A stretch of DNA of 64,000 nucleotides from Sisyra terminalis (lineage: Eukaryota; Arthropoda; Insecta; Neuroptera; Sisyridae): NCBI GenBank assembly GCA_958496175.1, contig OY292277.1, positions 5,146,001 through 5,210,000 of the forward strand. Reading direction: 5' to 3'. Positions 1 through 13,048 of the stretch are shown one piece after another. The position numbers were made by a program, and so were the translations under genes. Within the stretch, counting starts at the first letter, position 1. Every line of letters begins with the position of its first letter. The notes under the pieces are model-generated. The model did no database searches. It worked only from the letters and a program-made list of their open reading frames with translations, and was not told the origin of the DNA.

Positions 1-3000
1 TCCCTTAAACGTGGTTTGTTTGGGGAAAAATTCACTCAGCACGTACAGATGGACTTATGCTTTCGATTGGCACCCTTAAAAATTTTTTTTTTTATTTGAC
101 GATTTTCGAGAAAAATCAACGATGGTTAACCCATGGTTTTTTTTGACGAAAAATCTTTTTGTTTCGAAATCAAAAAATATTATTATATCATCGTTCTAGA
201 CATTGTTGCGAACCCGAAACTGCCTTTGGTTCGAAAATCATCCCTTATATAACGAAGGTACATGCAATTGTTGAAGAAGCCACATTCGTCTATCCCTCTT
301 AGTGGGAACTGTTCATCCCTTAAACTGCCTGTTCATCCCTTAAACGTGGTTTGTTTGGGTAAAAATTTGTTCAGCACGTACAGATGGACTTATACTTTCA
401 ATTAGCATGCTTAGAAAACTTTTTTGAAATTTTCGATTTCCATGAAAAATCAACGATGGTTAACCCATGGTTTTTTTTGACGAAAAATCTTTTTGTTTCG
501 AAATCGAAATATATTATTATATCATCGTTTTAGACATTGTTGCGAACCCGAAACTGCCTTTGGTTCGAAAATCATCCCTTATATAACGAAGGTACATGCA
601 ATTGTTGAAGAAGCCACATTCGTCTATCCCTCTTAGTGGGAACTGTTCATCCCTTAAACTGCCTGTTCATCCCTTAAACGTGGTTTGTTTGGGTAAAAAT
701 TTGTTCAGCACGTACAGATGGACTTATACTTTCAATTAGCATGCTTAGAAAACTTTTTTGAAATTTTCGATTTCCATGAAAAATCAACGATGGTTAACCC
801 ATGGTTTTTTTTGACGAAATATTTTTGTTTCGAAATCGAAATATATTATTATATCATCGTTTTAGACATTGTTGCGAACCCGAAACTGCCTTTGGTTCGA
901 AAATCATCCCTTATATAACGAAGGTACATGCAATTGTTGAAGAAGCCACATTCGTCTCTCCCTCTTAGTGGGAAGTGTTCATCCCTTAAACTGCCTGTTC
1001 ATCCCTTAAACGTGGTTTGTTTGGGGAAAAATTCACTCAGCACGTACAGATGGACTTATGCTTTCGATTGGCACCCTTAAAAATTTTTTTTTTTATTTGA
1101 CGATTTTCGAGAAAAATCAACGATGGTTAACCCATGGTTTTTTTTGACGAAAAATCTTTTTGTTTCGAAATCAAAAAATATTATTATATCATCGTTCTAG
1201 ACATTGTTGCGAACCCGAAACTGCCTTTGGTTCGAAAATCATCCCTTATATAACGAAGGTACATGCAATTGTTGAAGAAGCCACATTCGTCTATCCCTCT
1301 TAGTGGGAACTGTTCATCCCTTAAACTGCCTGTTCATCCCTTAAACGTGGTTTGTTTGGGTAAAAATTTGTTCAGCACGTACAGATGGACTTATACTTTC
1401 AATTAGCATGCTTAGAAAACTTTTTTGAAATTTTCGATTTCCATGAAAAATCAACGATGGTTAACCCATGGTTTTTTTTGACGAAAAATCTTTTTGTTTC
1501 GAAATCGAAATATATTATTATATCATCGTTTTAGACATTGTTGCGAACCCGAAACTGCCTTTGGTTCGAAAATCATCCCTTATATAACGAAGGTACATGC
1601 AATTGTTGAAGAAGCCACATTCGTCTATCCCTCTTAGTGGGAACTGTTCATCCCTTAAACTGCCTGTTCATCCCTTAAACGTGGTTTGTTTGGGTAAAAA
1701 TTTGTTCAGCACGTACAGATGGACTTATACTTTCAATTAGCATGCTTAGAAAACTTTTTTGAAATTTTCGATTTCCATGAAAAATCAACGATGGTTAACC
1801 CATGGTTTTTTTTGACGAAATATTTTTGTTTCGAAATCGAAATATATTATTATATCATCGTTTTAGACATTGTTGCGAACCCGAAACTGCCTTTGGTTCG
1901 AAAATCATCCCTTATATAACGAAGGTACATGCAATTGTTGAAGAAGCCACATTCGTCTCTCCCTCTTAGTGGGAAGTGTTCATCCCTTAAACTGCCTGTT
2001 CATCCCTTAAACGTGGTTTGTTTGGGGAAAAATTCACTCAGCACGTACAGATGGACTTATGCTTTCGATTGGCACCCTTAAAAATTTTTTTTTTTATTTG
2101 ACGATTTTCGAGAAAAATCAACGATGGTTAACCCATGGTTTTTTTTGACGAAAAATCTTTTTGTTTCGAAATCAAAAAATATTATTATATCATCGTTCTA
2201 GACATTGTTGCGAACCCGAAACTGCCTTTGGTTCGAAAATCATCCCTTATATAACGAAGGTACATGCAATTGTTGAAGAAGCCACATTCGTCTATCCCTC
2301 TTAGTGGGAACTGTTCATCCCTTAAACTGCCTGTTCATCCCTTAAACGTGGTTTGTTTGGGTAAAAATTTGTTCAGCACGTACAGATGGACTTATACTTT
2401 CAATTAGCATGCTTAGAAAACTTTTTTGAAATTTTCGATTTCCATGAAAAATCAACGATGGTTAACCCATGGTTTTTTTTGACGAAAAATCTTTTTGTTT
2501 CGAAATCGAAATATATTATTATATCATCGTTTTAGACATTGTTGCGAACCCGAAACTGCCTTTGGTTCGAAAATCATCCCTTATATAACGAAGGTACATG
2601 CAATTGTTGAAGAAGCCACATTCGTCTATCCCTCTTAGTGGGAACTGTTCATCCCTTAAACTGCCTGTTCATCCCTTAAACGTGGTTTGTTTGGGTAAAA
2701 ATTTGTTCAGCACGTACAGATGGACTTATACTTTCAATTAGCATGCTTAGAAAACTTTTTTGAAATTTTCGATTTCCATGAAAAATCAACGATGGTTAAC
2801 CCATGGTTTTTTTTGACGAAAAATCTTTTTGTTTCGAAATCGAAATATATTATTATATCATCGTTTTAGACATTGTTGCGAACCCGAAACTGCCTTTGGT
2901 TCGAAAATCATCCCTTATTTTACGAAGGTACATGCAATTGTTGAAGAAGCCACATTCGTCTCTCCCTCTTTGTGGGAAGTGTTCATCCCTTAAACTGCCT

Positions 3001-3015
3001 GTTCATCCCTTAAAC
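1..3015 (+). repeat. 3-mer HOR, 1001 bp, subtype a-b-b
   Basis: Monomers start at 11, 346, 680 (335+334+332 bp) and again at 1012, 1347, 1681. By eye the second copy is identical to the first, including the 2-base-shorter 'gacgaaatatttttg' in each third unit. A third copy starts at 2013 and 2348, but its last unit (2682-3015) has the normal 'gacgaaaaatc' and 'ttattttacgaagg'. The b units carry the most divergent core in the window: 'caattagcatgcttag', then 'gaaattttcgatttccatg' replacing the usual T tract. Identical adjacent copies mean very recent amplification, or possibly an assembly duplication. Confidence 0.93.
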
Positions 3016-5023
3016 GTGGTTTGTTTGGGGAAATATTTGCACAGCACGTACAGATGGACTTATACTTTCGATTGGCACCCTTAAAAAATTTTTTTTTTAT
3101 TTGACGATTTTCGAGGAAAATCAACGATGGTTAACCCATGGTTTTTTTTGACGATAAATCTTTTTGTTTCGAAATCGAAATATATTATTATATCATCGTT
3201 CTAGACATTGTTGCGAACCCGAAACTGCCTTTGGTTCGAAAATCATCCCTTATATAACGAAGGTACATGCAATTGTTGAAGAAGCCACATTCGACTCTCC
3301 CTCTTAGTGGGAACTGTTCATCCCTTAACCTGCCTGTTCATCCCTTAAACGTGGTTTGTTTGGGGAAAAATTCTCTCAGCACGTACAGATGGACTTATGC
3401 TTTCGATTGGCACCCTTAAAATTTTTTTTTTTAATTTGACGATTTTCGAGAAAAATCAACGATGGTTAACCCATGGTTTTTTTTGACGAAAAATCTTTTT
3501 GTTTCGAAATCGAAAAATATTATTATATCATCGTTCTAGACATTGTTGCGAACCCGAAACTGCCTTTGGTTCGAAAATCATCCCTTATATAACGAAGGTA
3601 CATGCAATTGTTGAAGAAGCCACATTCGTCTCTCCCTCTTTGTGGGAAGTGTTCATCCCTTAAACTGCCTGTTCATCCCTTAAACGTGGTTTGTTTGGGG
3701 AAATATTTGCACAGCACGTACAGATGGACTTATACTTTCGATTGGCACCCTTAAAAAATTTTTTTTTTATTTGACGATTTTCGAGGAAAATCAACGATGG
3801 TTAACCCATGGTTTTTTTTGACGATAAATCTTTTTGTTTCGAAATCGAAATATATTATTATATCATCGTTCTAGACATTGTTGCGAACCCGAAACTGCCT
3901 TTGGTTCGAAAATCATCCCTTATATAACGAAGGTACATGCAATTGTGGAAGAAGCCACATTCGTCTCTCCCTCTTAGTGGGAAGTGTTCATCTCTTAAAC
4001 TGCCTGTTCATCCCTTAAACGTGGTTTGTTTGGGGAAATATTTGCACAGCACGTACAGATGGACTTATACTTTCGATTGGCACCCTTAAAAATTTTTTTT
4101 TTTATTTGACGATTTTCGAGGAAAATCAACGATGGTTAACCCATGGTTTTTTTTGACGATAAATCTTTTTGTTTCGAAATCGAAATATATTATTATATCA
4201 TCGTTCTAGACATTGTTGCGAACCCGAAACTGCCTTTGGTTCGAAAATCATCCCTTATATAACGAAGGTACATGCAATTGTGGAAGAAGCCACATTCGTC
4301 TCTCCCTCTTAGTGGGAAGTGTTCATCTCTTAAACTGCCTGTTCATCCCTTAAACGTGGTTTGTTTGGGGAAATATTTGCACAGCACGTACAGATGGACT
4401 TATACTTTCGATTGGCACCCTTAAAAATTTTTTTTTTTATTTGACGATTTTCGAGGAAAATCAACGATGGTTAACCCATGGTTTTTTTTGACGATAAATC
4501 TTTTTGTTTCGAAATCGAAATATATTATTATATCATCGTTCTAGACATTGTTGCGAACCCGAAACTGCCTTTGGTTCGAAAATCATCCCTTATATAACGA
4601 AGGTACATGCAATTGTTGAAGAAGCCACATTCGTCTCTCCCTCTTAGTGGGAACTGTTCATCCCTTAAACTGCCTGTTCATCCCTTAAACGTGGTTTGTT
4701 TGGGGAAAAATTTGCTCAGCACGTACAGATGGACTTATACTTTCGATTGGCCTCCTTAAAAATTTTTTTTTTATTTGACATTTTCGAGAAAAATCAACGA
4801 TGGTTAACCCATGGTTTTTTTTGACGAAAAATCTTTTTGTTTCGAAATCAAAAAATTGTATTATATCATCGTTCTAGACATTGTTGCGAACCCGAAACTG
4901 CCTTTGGTTCGAAAATCATCCCTTATTTTACGAAGGTACATGCAATTGTTGAAGAAGCCACATTCGTCTCTCCCTCTTAGTGGGAACTGTTCATCCCTTA
5001 AACTGCCTGTTCATCCCTTAAAC
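3016..5023 (+). repeat. Subtype c run (six monomers)
   Basis: Monomers start at 3016, 3351, 3686, 4021, 4356 and 4691. Those at 3016, 3686, 4021 and 4356 are subtype c with 'gataaatc' after the T8 run; 3351 is an a-like unit (ttctctcagc) and 4691 is d. Units 3686 and 4021 share 'gtggaagaagcc' and 'catctcttaaac'. The pair 4021+4356 recurs at 5692+6027, a 1671-bp shift. The unit at 4691 shares 'ttattttacgaagg' with 2682, a link back to the first block. Confidence 0.88.
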
Positions 5024-7363
5024 GTGGTTTGTTTGGGGAAAAATTCACTCAGCACGTACAGATGGACTTATGCTATCGATTGGCACCCTTAAAAATTTTT
5101 TTTTTATTTGACGATTTTCGAGAAAAATCAACGATGGTTAACCCATGGTTTTTTTTGACGAAAAATCTTTTTGTTTCGAAATCGAAAAATATTATTATAT
5201 CATCGTTCTAGACATTGTTGCGAACCCGAAACTGCCTTTGGTTCGAAAATCATCCCTTATATAACGAAGGTACATGCAATTGTTGAAGAAGCCACATTCG
5301 TCTCTCCCTCTTAGTGGGAACTGTTCATCCCTTAAACTGCCTGTTCATCCCTTAAACGTGGTTTGTTTGGGGAAAAATTCACTCAGCACGTACAGATGGA
5401 CTTATGCTATCGATTGGCACCCTTAAAAATTTTTTTTTTATTTGACGATTTTCGAGAAAAATCAACGATGGTTAACCCATGGTTTTTTTTGACGAAAAAT
5501 CTTTTTGTTTCGAAATCGAAAAATATTATTATATCATCGTTCTAGACATTGTTGCGAACCCGAAACTGCCTTTGGTTCGAAAATCATCCCTTATATAACG
5601 AAGGTACATGCAATTGTTGAAGAAGCCACATTCGTCTCTCCCTCTTAGTGGGAAGTGTTCATCCCTTAAACTGCCTGTTCATCCCTTAAACGTGGTTTGT
5701 TTGGGGAAATATTTGCACAGCACGTACAGATGGACTTATACTTTCGATTGGCACCCTTAAAAATTTTTTTTTTTATTTGACGATTTTCGAGGAAAATCAA
5801 CGATGGTTAACCCATGGTTTTTTTTGACGATAAATCTTTTTGTTTCGAAATCGAAATATATTATTATATCATCGTTCTAGACATTGTTGCGAACCCGAAA
5901 CTGCCTTTGGTTCGAAAATCATCCCTTATATAACGAAGGTACATGCAATTGTGGAAGAAGCCACATTCGTCTCTCCCTCTTAGTGGGAAGTGTTCATCTC
6001 TTAAACTGCCTGTTCATCCCTTAAACGTGGTTTGTTTGGGGAAATATTTGCACAGCACGTACAGATGGACTTATACTTTCGATTGGCACCCTTAAAAATT
6101 TTTTTTTTTATTTGACGATTTTCGAGGAAAATCAACGATGGTTAACCCATGGTTTTTTTTGACGATAAATCTTTTTGTTTCGAAATCGAAATATATTATT
6201 ATATCATCGTTCTAGACATTGTTGCGAACCCGAAACTGCCTTTGGTTCGAAAATCATCCCTTATATAACGAAGGTACATGCAATTGTTGAAGAAGCCACA
6301 TTCGTCTCTCCCTCTTAGTGGGAACTGTTCATCCCTTAAACTGCCTGTTCATCCCTTAAACGTGGTTTGTTTGGGGAAAAATTCACTCAGCACGTACAGA
6401 TGGACTTATGCTATCGATTGGCACCCTTAAAAATTTTTTTTTTATTTGACGATTTTCGAGAAAAATCAACGATGGTTAACCCATGGTTTTTTTTGACGAA
6501 AAATCTTTTTGTTTCGAAATCGAAAAATATTATTATATCATCGTTCTAGACATTGTTGCGAACCCGAAACTGCCTTTGGTTCGAAAATCATCCCTTATAT
6601 AACGAAGGTACATGCAATTGTTGAAGAAGCCACATTCGTCTCTCCCTCTTAGTGGGAACTGTTCATCCCTTAAACTGCCTGTTCATCCCTTAAACGTGGT
6701 TTGTTTGGGGAAAAATTCACTCAGCACGTACAGATGGACTTATGCTATCGATTGGCACCCTTAAAAATTTTTTTTTTATTTGACGATTTTCGAGAAAAAT
6801 CAACGATGGTTAACCCATGGTTTTTTTTGACGAAAAATCTTTTTGTTTCGAAATCGAAAAATATTATTATATCATCGTTCTAGACATTGTTGCGAACCCG
6901 AAACTGCCTTTGGTTCGAAAATCATCCCTTATATAACGAAGGTACATGCAATTGTTGAAGAAGCCACATTCGTCTCTCCCTCTTAGTGGGAAGTGTTCAT
7001 CCCTTAAACTGCCTGTTCATCCCTTAAACGTGGTTTGTTTGGGGAAATATTTGCACAGCGCGTACAGATGGACTTATACTTTCGATTGGCACCCTTAAAA
7101 ATTTTTTTTTTAATTGACGTTTTTCGAGAAAAATCAACGATGGTTAACCCATGGTTTTATTTGACGAAAAATCTTTTTGTTTCGAAATCGAAAAATATTA
7201 TTATATCATCGTTCTAGACATTGTTGCGAACCCGAAACTGCCTTTGGTTCGAAAATCATCCCTTATATAACGAAGGTACATGCAATTGTTGAAGAATCCA
7301 CATTCGACTCTCCCTCTTAGTGGGAACTGTTCATCCCTTAACCTGCCTGTTCATCCCTTAAAC
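5024..7363 (+). repeat. 4-mer HOR, 1338 bp, subtype a-a-c-c
   Basis: Monomers 5024, 5358, 5692, 6027 (334+334+335+335) are followed by a second partial copy, 6362 and 6696, 1338 bp downstream. The a units carry the distinctive 'cttatgctatcgattgg'. The copy ends at 7030, a c-like chimera ('cacagcgcgtac', 'ggttttatttgacg') whose last part ('gaatccacattcgactc', 'cttaacctgcc') equals the last part of monomer 10039. One junction of the next, larger HOR therefore lies inside 7030. Confidence 0.9.
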
Positions 7364-10300
7364 GTGGTTTGTTTGGGGAAAAATTCACTCAGCACGTACA
7401 GATGGACTTATGCTTTCGATTGGCACCCTTAAAATTTTTTTTTTTAATTTGACGATTTTCGAGGAAAATCAACGATGGTTAACCCATGGTTTTTTTTGAC
7501 GAAAAATCTTTTTGTTTCGAAATCGAAAAATATTATTATATCATCGTTCTAGACAATGTTGCGAACCCGAAACTGCCTTTGGTTCGAAAATCATCCCTTA
7601 TATAACGAAGGTACATGCAATTGTTGAAGAAGCCACATTCGTCTCTCCCTCTTAGTGGGAAGTGTTCATCCTTTAAACTGCCTGTTCATCCCTTAAACGT
7701 GGTTTGTTGGGGGAAAAATTTGCACAGCACGTACAGATGGACTTATACTTTCGATTGGCACCCTTAAATTTTTTTTTTTATTTGACGATTTTCGAGAAAA
7801 ATCAACGATGGTTAACCCATGGTATTTTTTGACGAAAAATCTTTTTGTTTCGAAATCAAAAAATATTATTATATCATCGTTCTAGACATTGTTGCGAACC
7901 CGAAACTGCCTTTGGTTCGAAAATCATCCCTTATATAACGTAGGTACATGCAATTGTTGAAGAAGCCACATTCGTCTCTCCCTCTTAGTGGGAAGTGTTC
8001 ATCCCTTAAACTGCCTGTTCATCCCTTAAACGTGGTTTGTTTGGGGAAAAATTCACTCAGCACGTACAGATGGACTTATGCTTTCGATTGGCACCCTTAA
8101 AATTTTTTTTTTTTATTTGACGATTTTCGAGAAAAATCAACGATGGTTAACCCATGGTTTTTTTTGACGAAAAATCTTTTTGTTTCGAAATCGAAAAATA
8201 TTATTATATCATCGTTCTAGACATTGTTGCGAACCCGAAACTGCCTTTGGTTCGAAAATCATCCCTTATATAACGAAGGTACATGCAATTGTTGAAGAAG
8301 CCACATTCGTCTCTCCCTCTTAGTGGGAAGTGTTCATCCCTTAAACTGCCTGTTCATCCCTTAAACGTGGTTTGTTTGGGGAAATATTTGCACAGCACGT
8401 ACAGATGGACTTATACTTTCGATTGGCACCCTTAAAAATTTTTTTTTTTATTTGACGATTTTCGAGAAAAATCAACGATGGTTAACCCATGGTTTTTTTT
8501 GACGAAAAATCTTTTTGTTTCGAAATCGAAATATATTATTATATCATCGTTTTAGACATTGTTGCGAACCCGAAACTGCCTTTGGTTCGAAAATCATCCC
8601 TTATATAACGAAGGTACATGCAATTGTTGAAGAAGCCACATTCGTCTCTCCCTCTTAGTGGGAAGTGTTCATCCCTTAAGCTGCCTGTTCATCCCTTAAA
8701 CGTGGTTTGTTTGGGGAAAAATTTGTTCAGCACGTACAGATGGACTTATACTTTCAATTGGCATGCTTAGAAAACTTTTTTGAAATTTTCGATTTCCATG
8801 AAAAATCAACGATGGTTAACCCATGGTTTTTTTTGACGAAAAATCTTTTTGTTTCGAAATCGAAAAATATTATTATATCATCGTTCTAGACATTGTTGCG
8901 AACCCGAAACTGCCTTTGGATCGAAAATCATCCCTTATATAACGAAGGTACATGCAATTGTTGAAGAAGCCACATTCGTCTCTCCCTCTTAGTGGGAAGT
9001 GTTCATCCCTTAAACTGCCTGTTCATCCCTTAAACGTGGTTTGTTTGGGGAAAAATTTGCACAGCACGTACAGATGGACTTTTACTTTCGATTGGCACCC
9101 TTAAATATTTTTTTTTTATTTGACGATTTTCGAGAAAAATCAACGATGGTTAACCCATGGTTTTTTTTGACGAAAAATCTTTTTGTTTCGAAATCAAAAA
9201 ATATTATTATATCATCGTTCTAGACATTGTTGCGAACCCGAAACTGCCTTTGGTTCGAAAATCATCCCTTATATAACGAAGGTACATGCAATTGTTGAAG
9301 AAGCCACATTCGTCTCTCCCTCTTAGTGGGAAGTGTTCATCCCTTAAACTGCCTGTTCATCCCTTAAACGTGGTTTGTTTGGGGAAAAATTTGCTCAGCA
9401 CGTACAGATGGACTTATACTTTCGATTGGCACCCTTAAAAATTTTTTTTTTTAATTGACGATTTTCGAGAAAAATCAACGATGGTTAACCCATGGTTTTT
9501 TTTGACGAAAAATCTTTTTGTTTCGAAATCAAAAAATATTAATTTATCATCGTTCTAGACATTGTTGCGAACCCGAAACTGCCTTTGGATCGAAAATCAT
9601 CCCTTATATAACGAAGGTACATGCAATTGTTGAAGAAGCCACATTCGTCTCTCCCTCTTAGTGGGAAGTGTTCATCCCTTAAACTGCCTGTTCATCCCTT
9701 AAACGTGGTTTGTTTGGGGAAAAATTTGCACAGCACGTACAGATGGACTTATACTTTCGATTGGCACCCTTAAAAATTTTTTTTTTATTTGACGATTTTC
9801 GAGAAATATCAACGATGGTTAACCCATGGTTTTTTTTGACGAAAAATCTTTTTGTTTCGAAATCGAAAAATATTATTATATCATCGTTCTTGACATTGTT
9901 GCGAACCCGAAACTGCCTTTGGTTCGAAAATCATCCCTTATATAACGAAGGTACATGCAATTGTTGAAGAAGCCACATTCGTCTCTCCCTCTTAGTGGGA
10001 AGTGTTCATCCCTTAAACTGCCTGTTCATCCCTTAAACGTGGTTTGTTTGGGGAAAAATTTGCTCAGCACGTACAGATGGACTTATACTTTCGATTGGCA
10101 CCCTTAAAAATTTTTTTTTTTAATTGACGATTTTCGAGAAAAATCAACGATGGTTAACCCATGGTTTTTTTTGACGAAAAATCTTTTTGTTTCGAAATCA
10201 AAAAATATTATTATATCATCGTTCTAGACATTGTTGCGAACCCGAAACTGCCTTTGGTTCGAAAATCATCCCTTATATAACGAAGGTACATGCAATTGTT

Positions 10301-13048
10301 GAAGAATCCACATTCGACTCTCCCTCTTAGTGGGAACTGTTCATCCCTTAACCTGCCTGTTCATCCCTTAAACGTGGTTTGTTTGGGGAAAAATTCACTC
10401 AGCACGTACAGATGGACTTATGCTTTCGATTGGCACCCTTAAAATTTTTTTTTTTAATTTGACGATTTTCGAGGAAAATCAACGATGGTTAACCCATGGT
10501 TTTTTTTGACGAAAAATCTTTTTGTTTCGAAATCGAAAAATATTATTATATCATCGTTCTAGACAATGTTGCGAACCCGAAACTGCCTTTGGTTCGAAAA
10601 TCATCCCTTATATAACGAAGGTACATGCAATTGTTGAAGAAGCCACATTCGTCTCTCCCTCTTAGTGGGAAGTGTTCATCCTTTAAACTGCCTGTTCATC
10701 CCTTAAACGTGGTTTGTTGGGGGAAAAATTTGCACAGCACGTACAGATGGACTTATACTTTCGATTGGCACCCTTAAATTTTTTTTTTTATTTGACGATT
10801 TTCGAGAAAAATCAACGATGGTTAACCCATGGTATTTTTTGACGAAAAATCTTTTTGTTTCGAAATCAAAAAATATTATTATATCATCGTTCTAGACATT
10901 GTTGCGAACCCGAAACTGCCTTTGGTTCGAAAATCATCCCTTATATAACGTAGGTACATGCAATTGTTGAAGAAGCCACATTCGTCTCTCCCTCTTAGTG
11001 GGAAGTGTTCATCCCTTAAACTGCCTGTTCATCCCTTAAACGTGGTTTGTTTGGGGAAAAATTCACTCAGCACGTACAGATGGACTTATGCTTTCGATTG
11101 GCACCCTTAAAATTTTTTTTTTTTATTTGACGATTTTCGAGAAAAATCAACGATGGTTAACCCATGGTTTTTTTTGACGAAAAATCTTTTTGTTTCGAAA
11201 TCGAAAAATATTATTATATCATCGTTCTAGACATTGTTGCGAACCCGAAACTGCCTTTGGTTCGAAAATCATCCCTTATATAACGAAGGTACATGCAATT
11301 GTTGAAGAAGCCACATTCGTCTCTCCCTCTTAGTGGGAAGTGTTCATCCCTTAAACTGCCTGTTCATCCCTTAAACGTGGTTTGTTTGGGGAAATATTTG
11401 CACAGCACGTACAGATGGACTTATACTTTCGATTGGCACCTTTAAAAATTTTTTTTTTTATTTGACGATTTTCGAGAAAAATCAACGATGGTTAACCCAT
11501 GGTTTTTTTTGACGAAAAATCTTTTTGTTTCGAAATCGAAATATATTATTATATCATCGTTTTAGACATTGTTGCGAACCCGAAACTGCCTTTGGTTCGA
11601 AAATCATCCCTTATATAACGAAGGTACATGCAATTGTTGAAGAAGCCACATTCGTCTCTCCCTCTTAGTGGGAAGTGTTCATCCCTTAAGCTGCCTGTTC
11701 ATCCCTTAAACGTGGTTTGTTTGGGGAAAAATTTGTTCAGCACGTACAGATGGACTTATACTTTCAATTGGCATGCTTAGAAAACTTTTTTGAAATTTTC
11801 GATTTCCATGAAAAATCAACGATGGTTAACCCATGGTTTTTTTTGACGAAAAATCTTTTTGTTTCGAAATCGAAAAATATTATTATATCATCGTTCTAGA
11901 CATTGTTGCGAACCCGAAACTGCCTTTGGATCGAAAATCATCCCTTATATAACGAAGGTACATGCAATTGTTGAAGAAGCCACATTCGTCTCTCCCTCTT
12001 AGTGGGAAGTGTTCATCCCTTAAACTGCCTGTTCATCCCTTAAACGTGGTTTGTTTGGGGAAAAATTTGCACAGCACGTACAGATGGACTTTTACTTTCG
12101 ATTGGCACCCTTAAATATTTTTTTTTTATTTGACGATTTTCGAGAAAAATCAACGATGGTTAACCCATGGTTTTTTTTGACGAAAAATCTTTTTGTTTCG
12201 AAATCAAAAAATATTATTATATCATCGTTCTAGACATTGTTGCGAACCCGAAACTGCCTTTGGTTCGAAAATCATCCCTTATATAACGAAGGTACATGCA
12301 ATTGTTGAAGAAGCCACATTCGTCTCTCCCTCTTAGTGGGAAGTGTTCATCCCTTAAACTGCCTGTTCATCCCTTAAACGTGGTTTGTTTGGGGAAAAAT
12401 TTGCTCAGCACGTACAGATGGACTTATACTTTCGATTGGCACCCTTAAAAATTTTTTTTTTTAATTGACGATTTTCGAGAAAAATCAACGATGGTTAACC
12501 CATGGTTTTTTTTGACGAAAAATCTTTTTGTTTCGAAATCAAAAAATATTATTATATCATCGTTCTAGACATTGTTGCGAACCCGAAACTGCCTTTGGAT
12601 CGAAAATCATCCCTTATATAACGAAGGTACATGCAATTGTTGAAGAAGCCACATTCGTCTCTCCCTCTTAGTGGGAAGTGTTCATCCCTTAAACTGCCTG
12701 TTCATCCCTTAAACGTGGTTTGTTTGGGGAAAAATTTGCACAGCACGTACAGATGGACTTATACTTTCGATTGGCACCCTTAAAAATTTTTTTTTTATTT
12801 GACGATTTTCGAGAAATATCAACGATGGTTAACCCATGGTTTTTTTTGACGAAAAATCTTTTTGTTTCGAAATCGAAAAATATTATTATATCATCGTTCT
12901 TGACATTGTTGCGAACCCGAAACTGCCTTTGGTTCGAAAATCATCCCTTATATAACGAAGGTACATGCAATTGTTGAAGAAGCCACATTCGTCTCTCCCT
13001 CTTAGTGGGAAGTGTTCATCCCTTAAACTGCCTGTTCATCCCTTAAAC
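7364..13048 (+). repeat. 9-mer HOR, 3010 bp, nearly two copies
   Basis: Copy 1 spans 7364-10373 with starts 7364, 7699, 8032, 8367, 8702, 9036, 9370, 9705 and 10039. Copy 2 begins at 10374 and follows at a constant 3010-bp shift through 12715, then stops matching at 13049. Shared oddities include 'ttgttgggggaaaaatttg' (7699/10709), 'acgtaggtac' with 'ggtattttttgacg' in the same unit, and a divergent b-core unit (8702/11712). I noticed only a few differences: 'attaatttatc' against 'attattatatc' in 9370/12380, and 'cacctttaaa' in 11377. The left junction maps within 7030/10039, between offsets of about 165 and 265. Confidence 0.94.
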
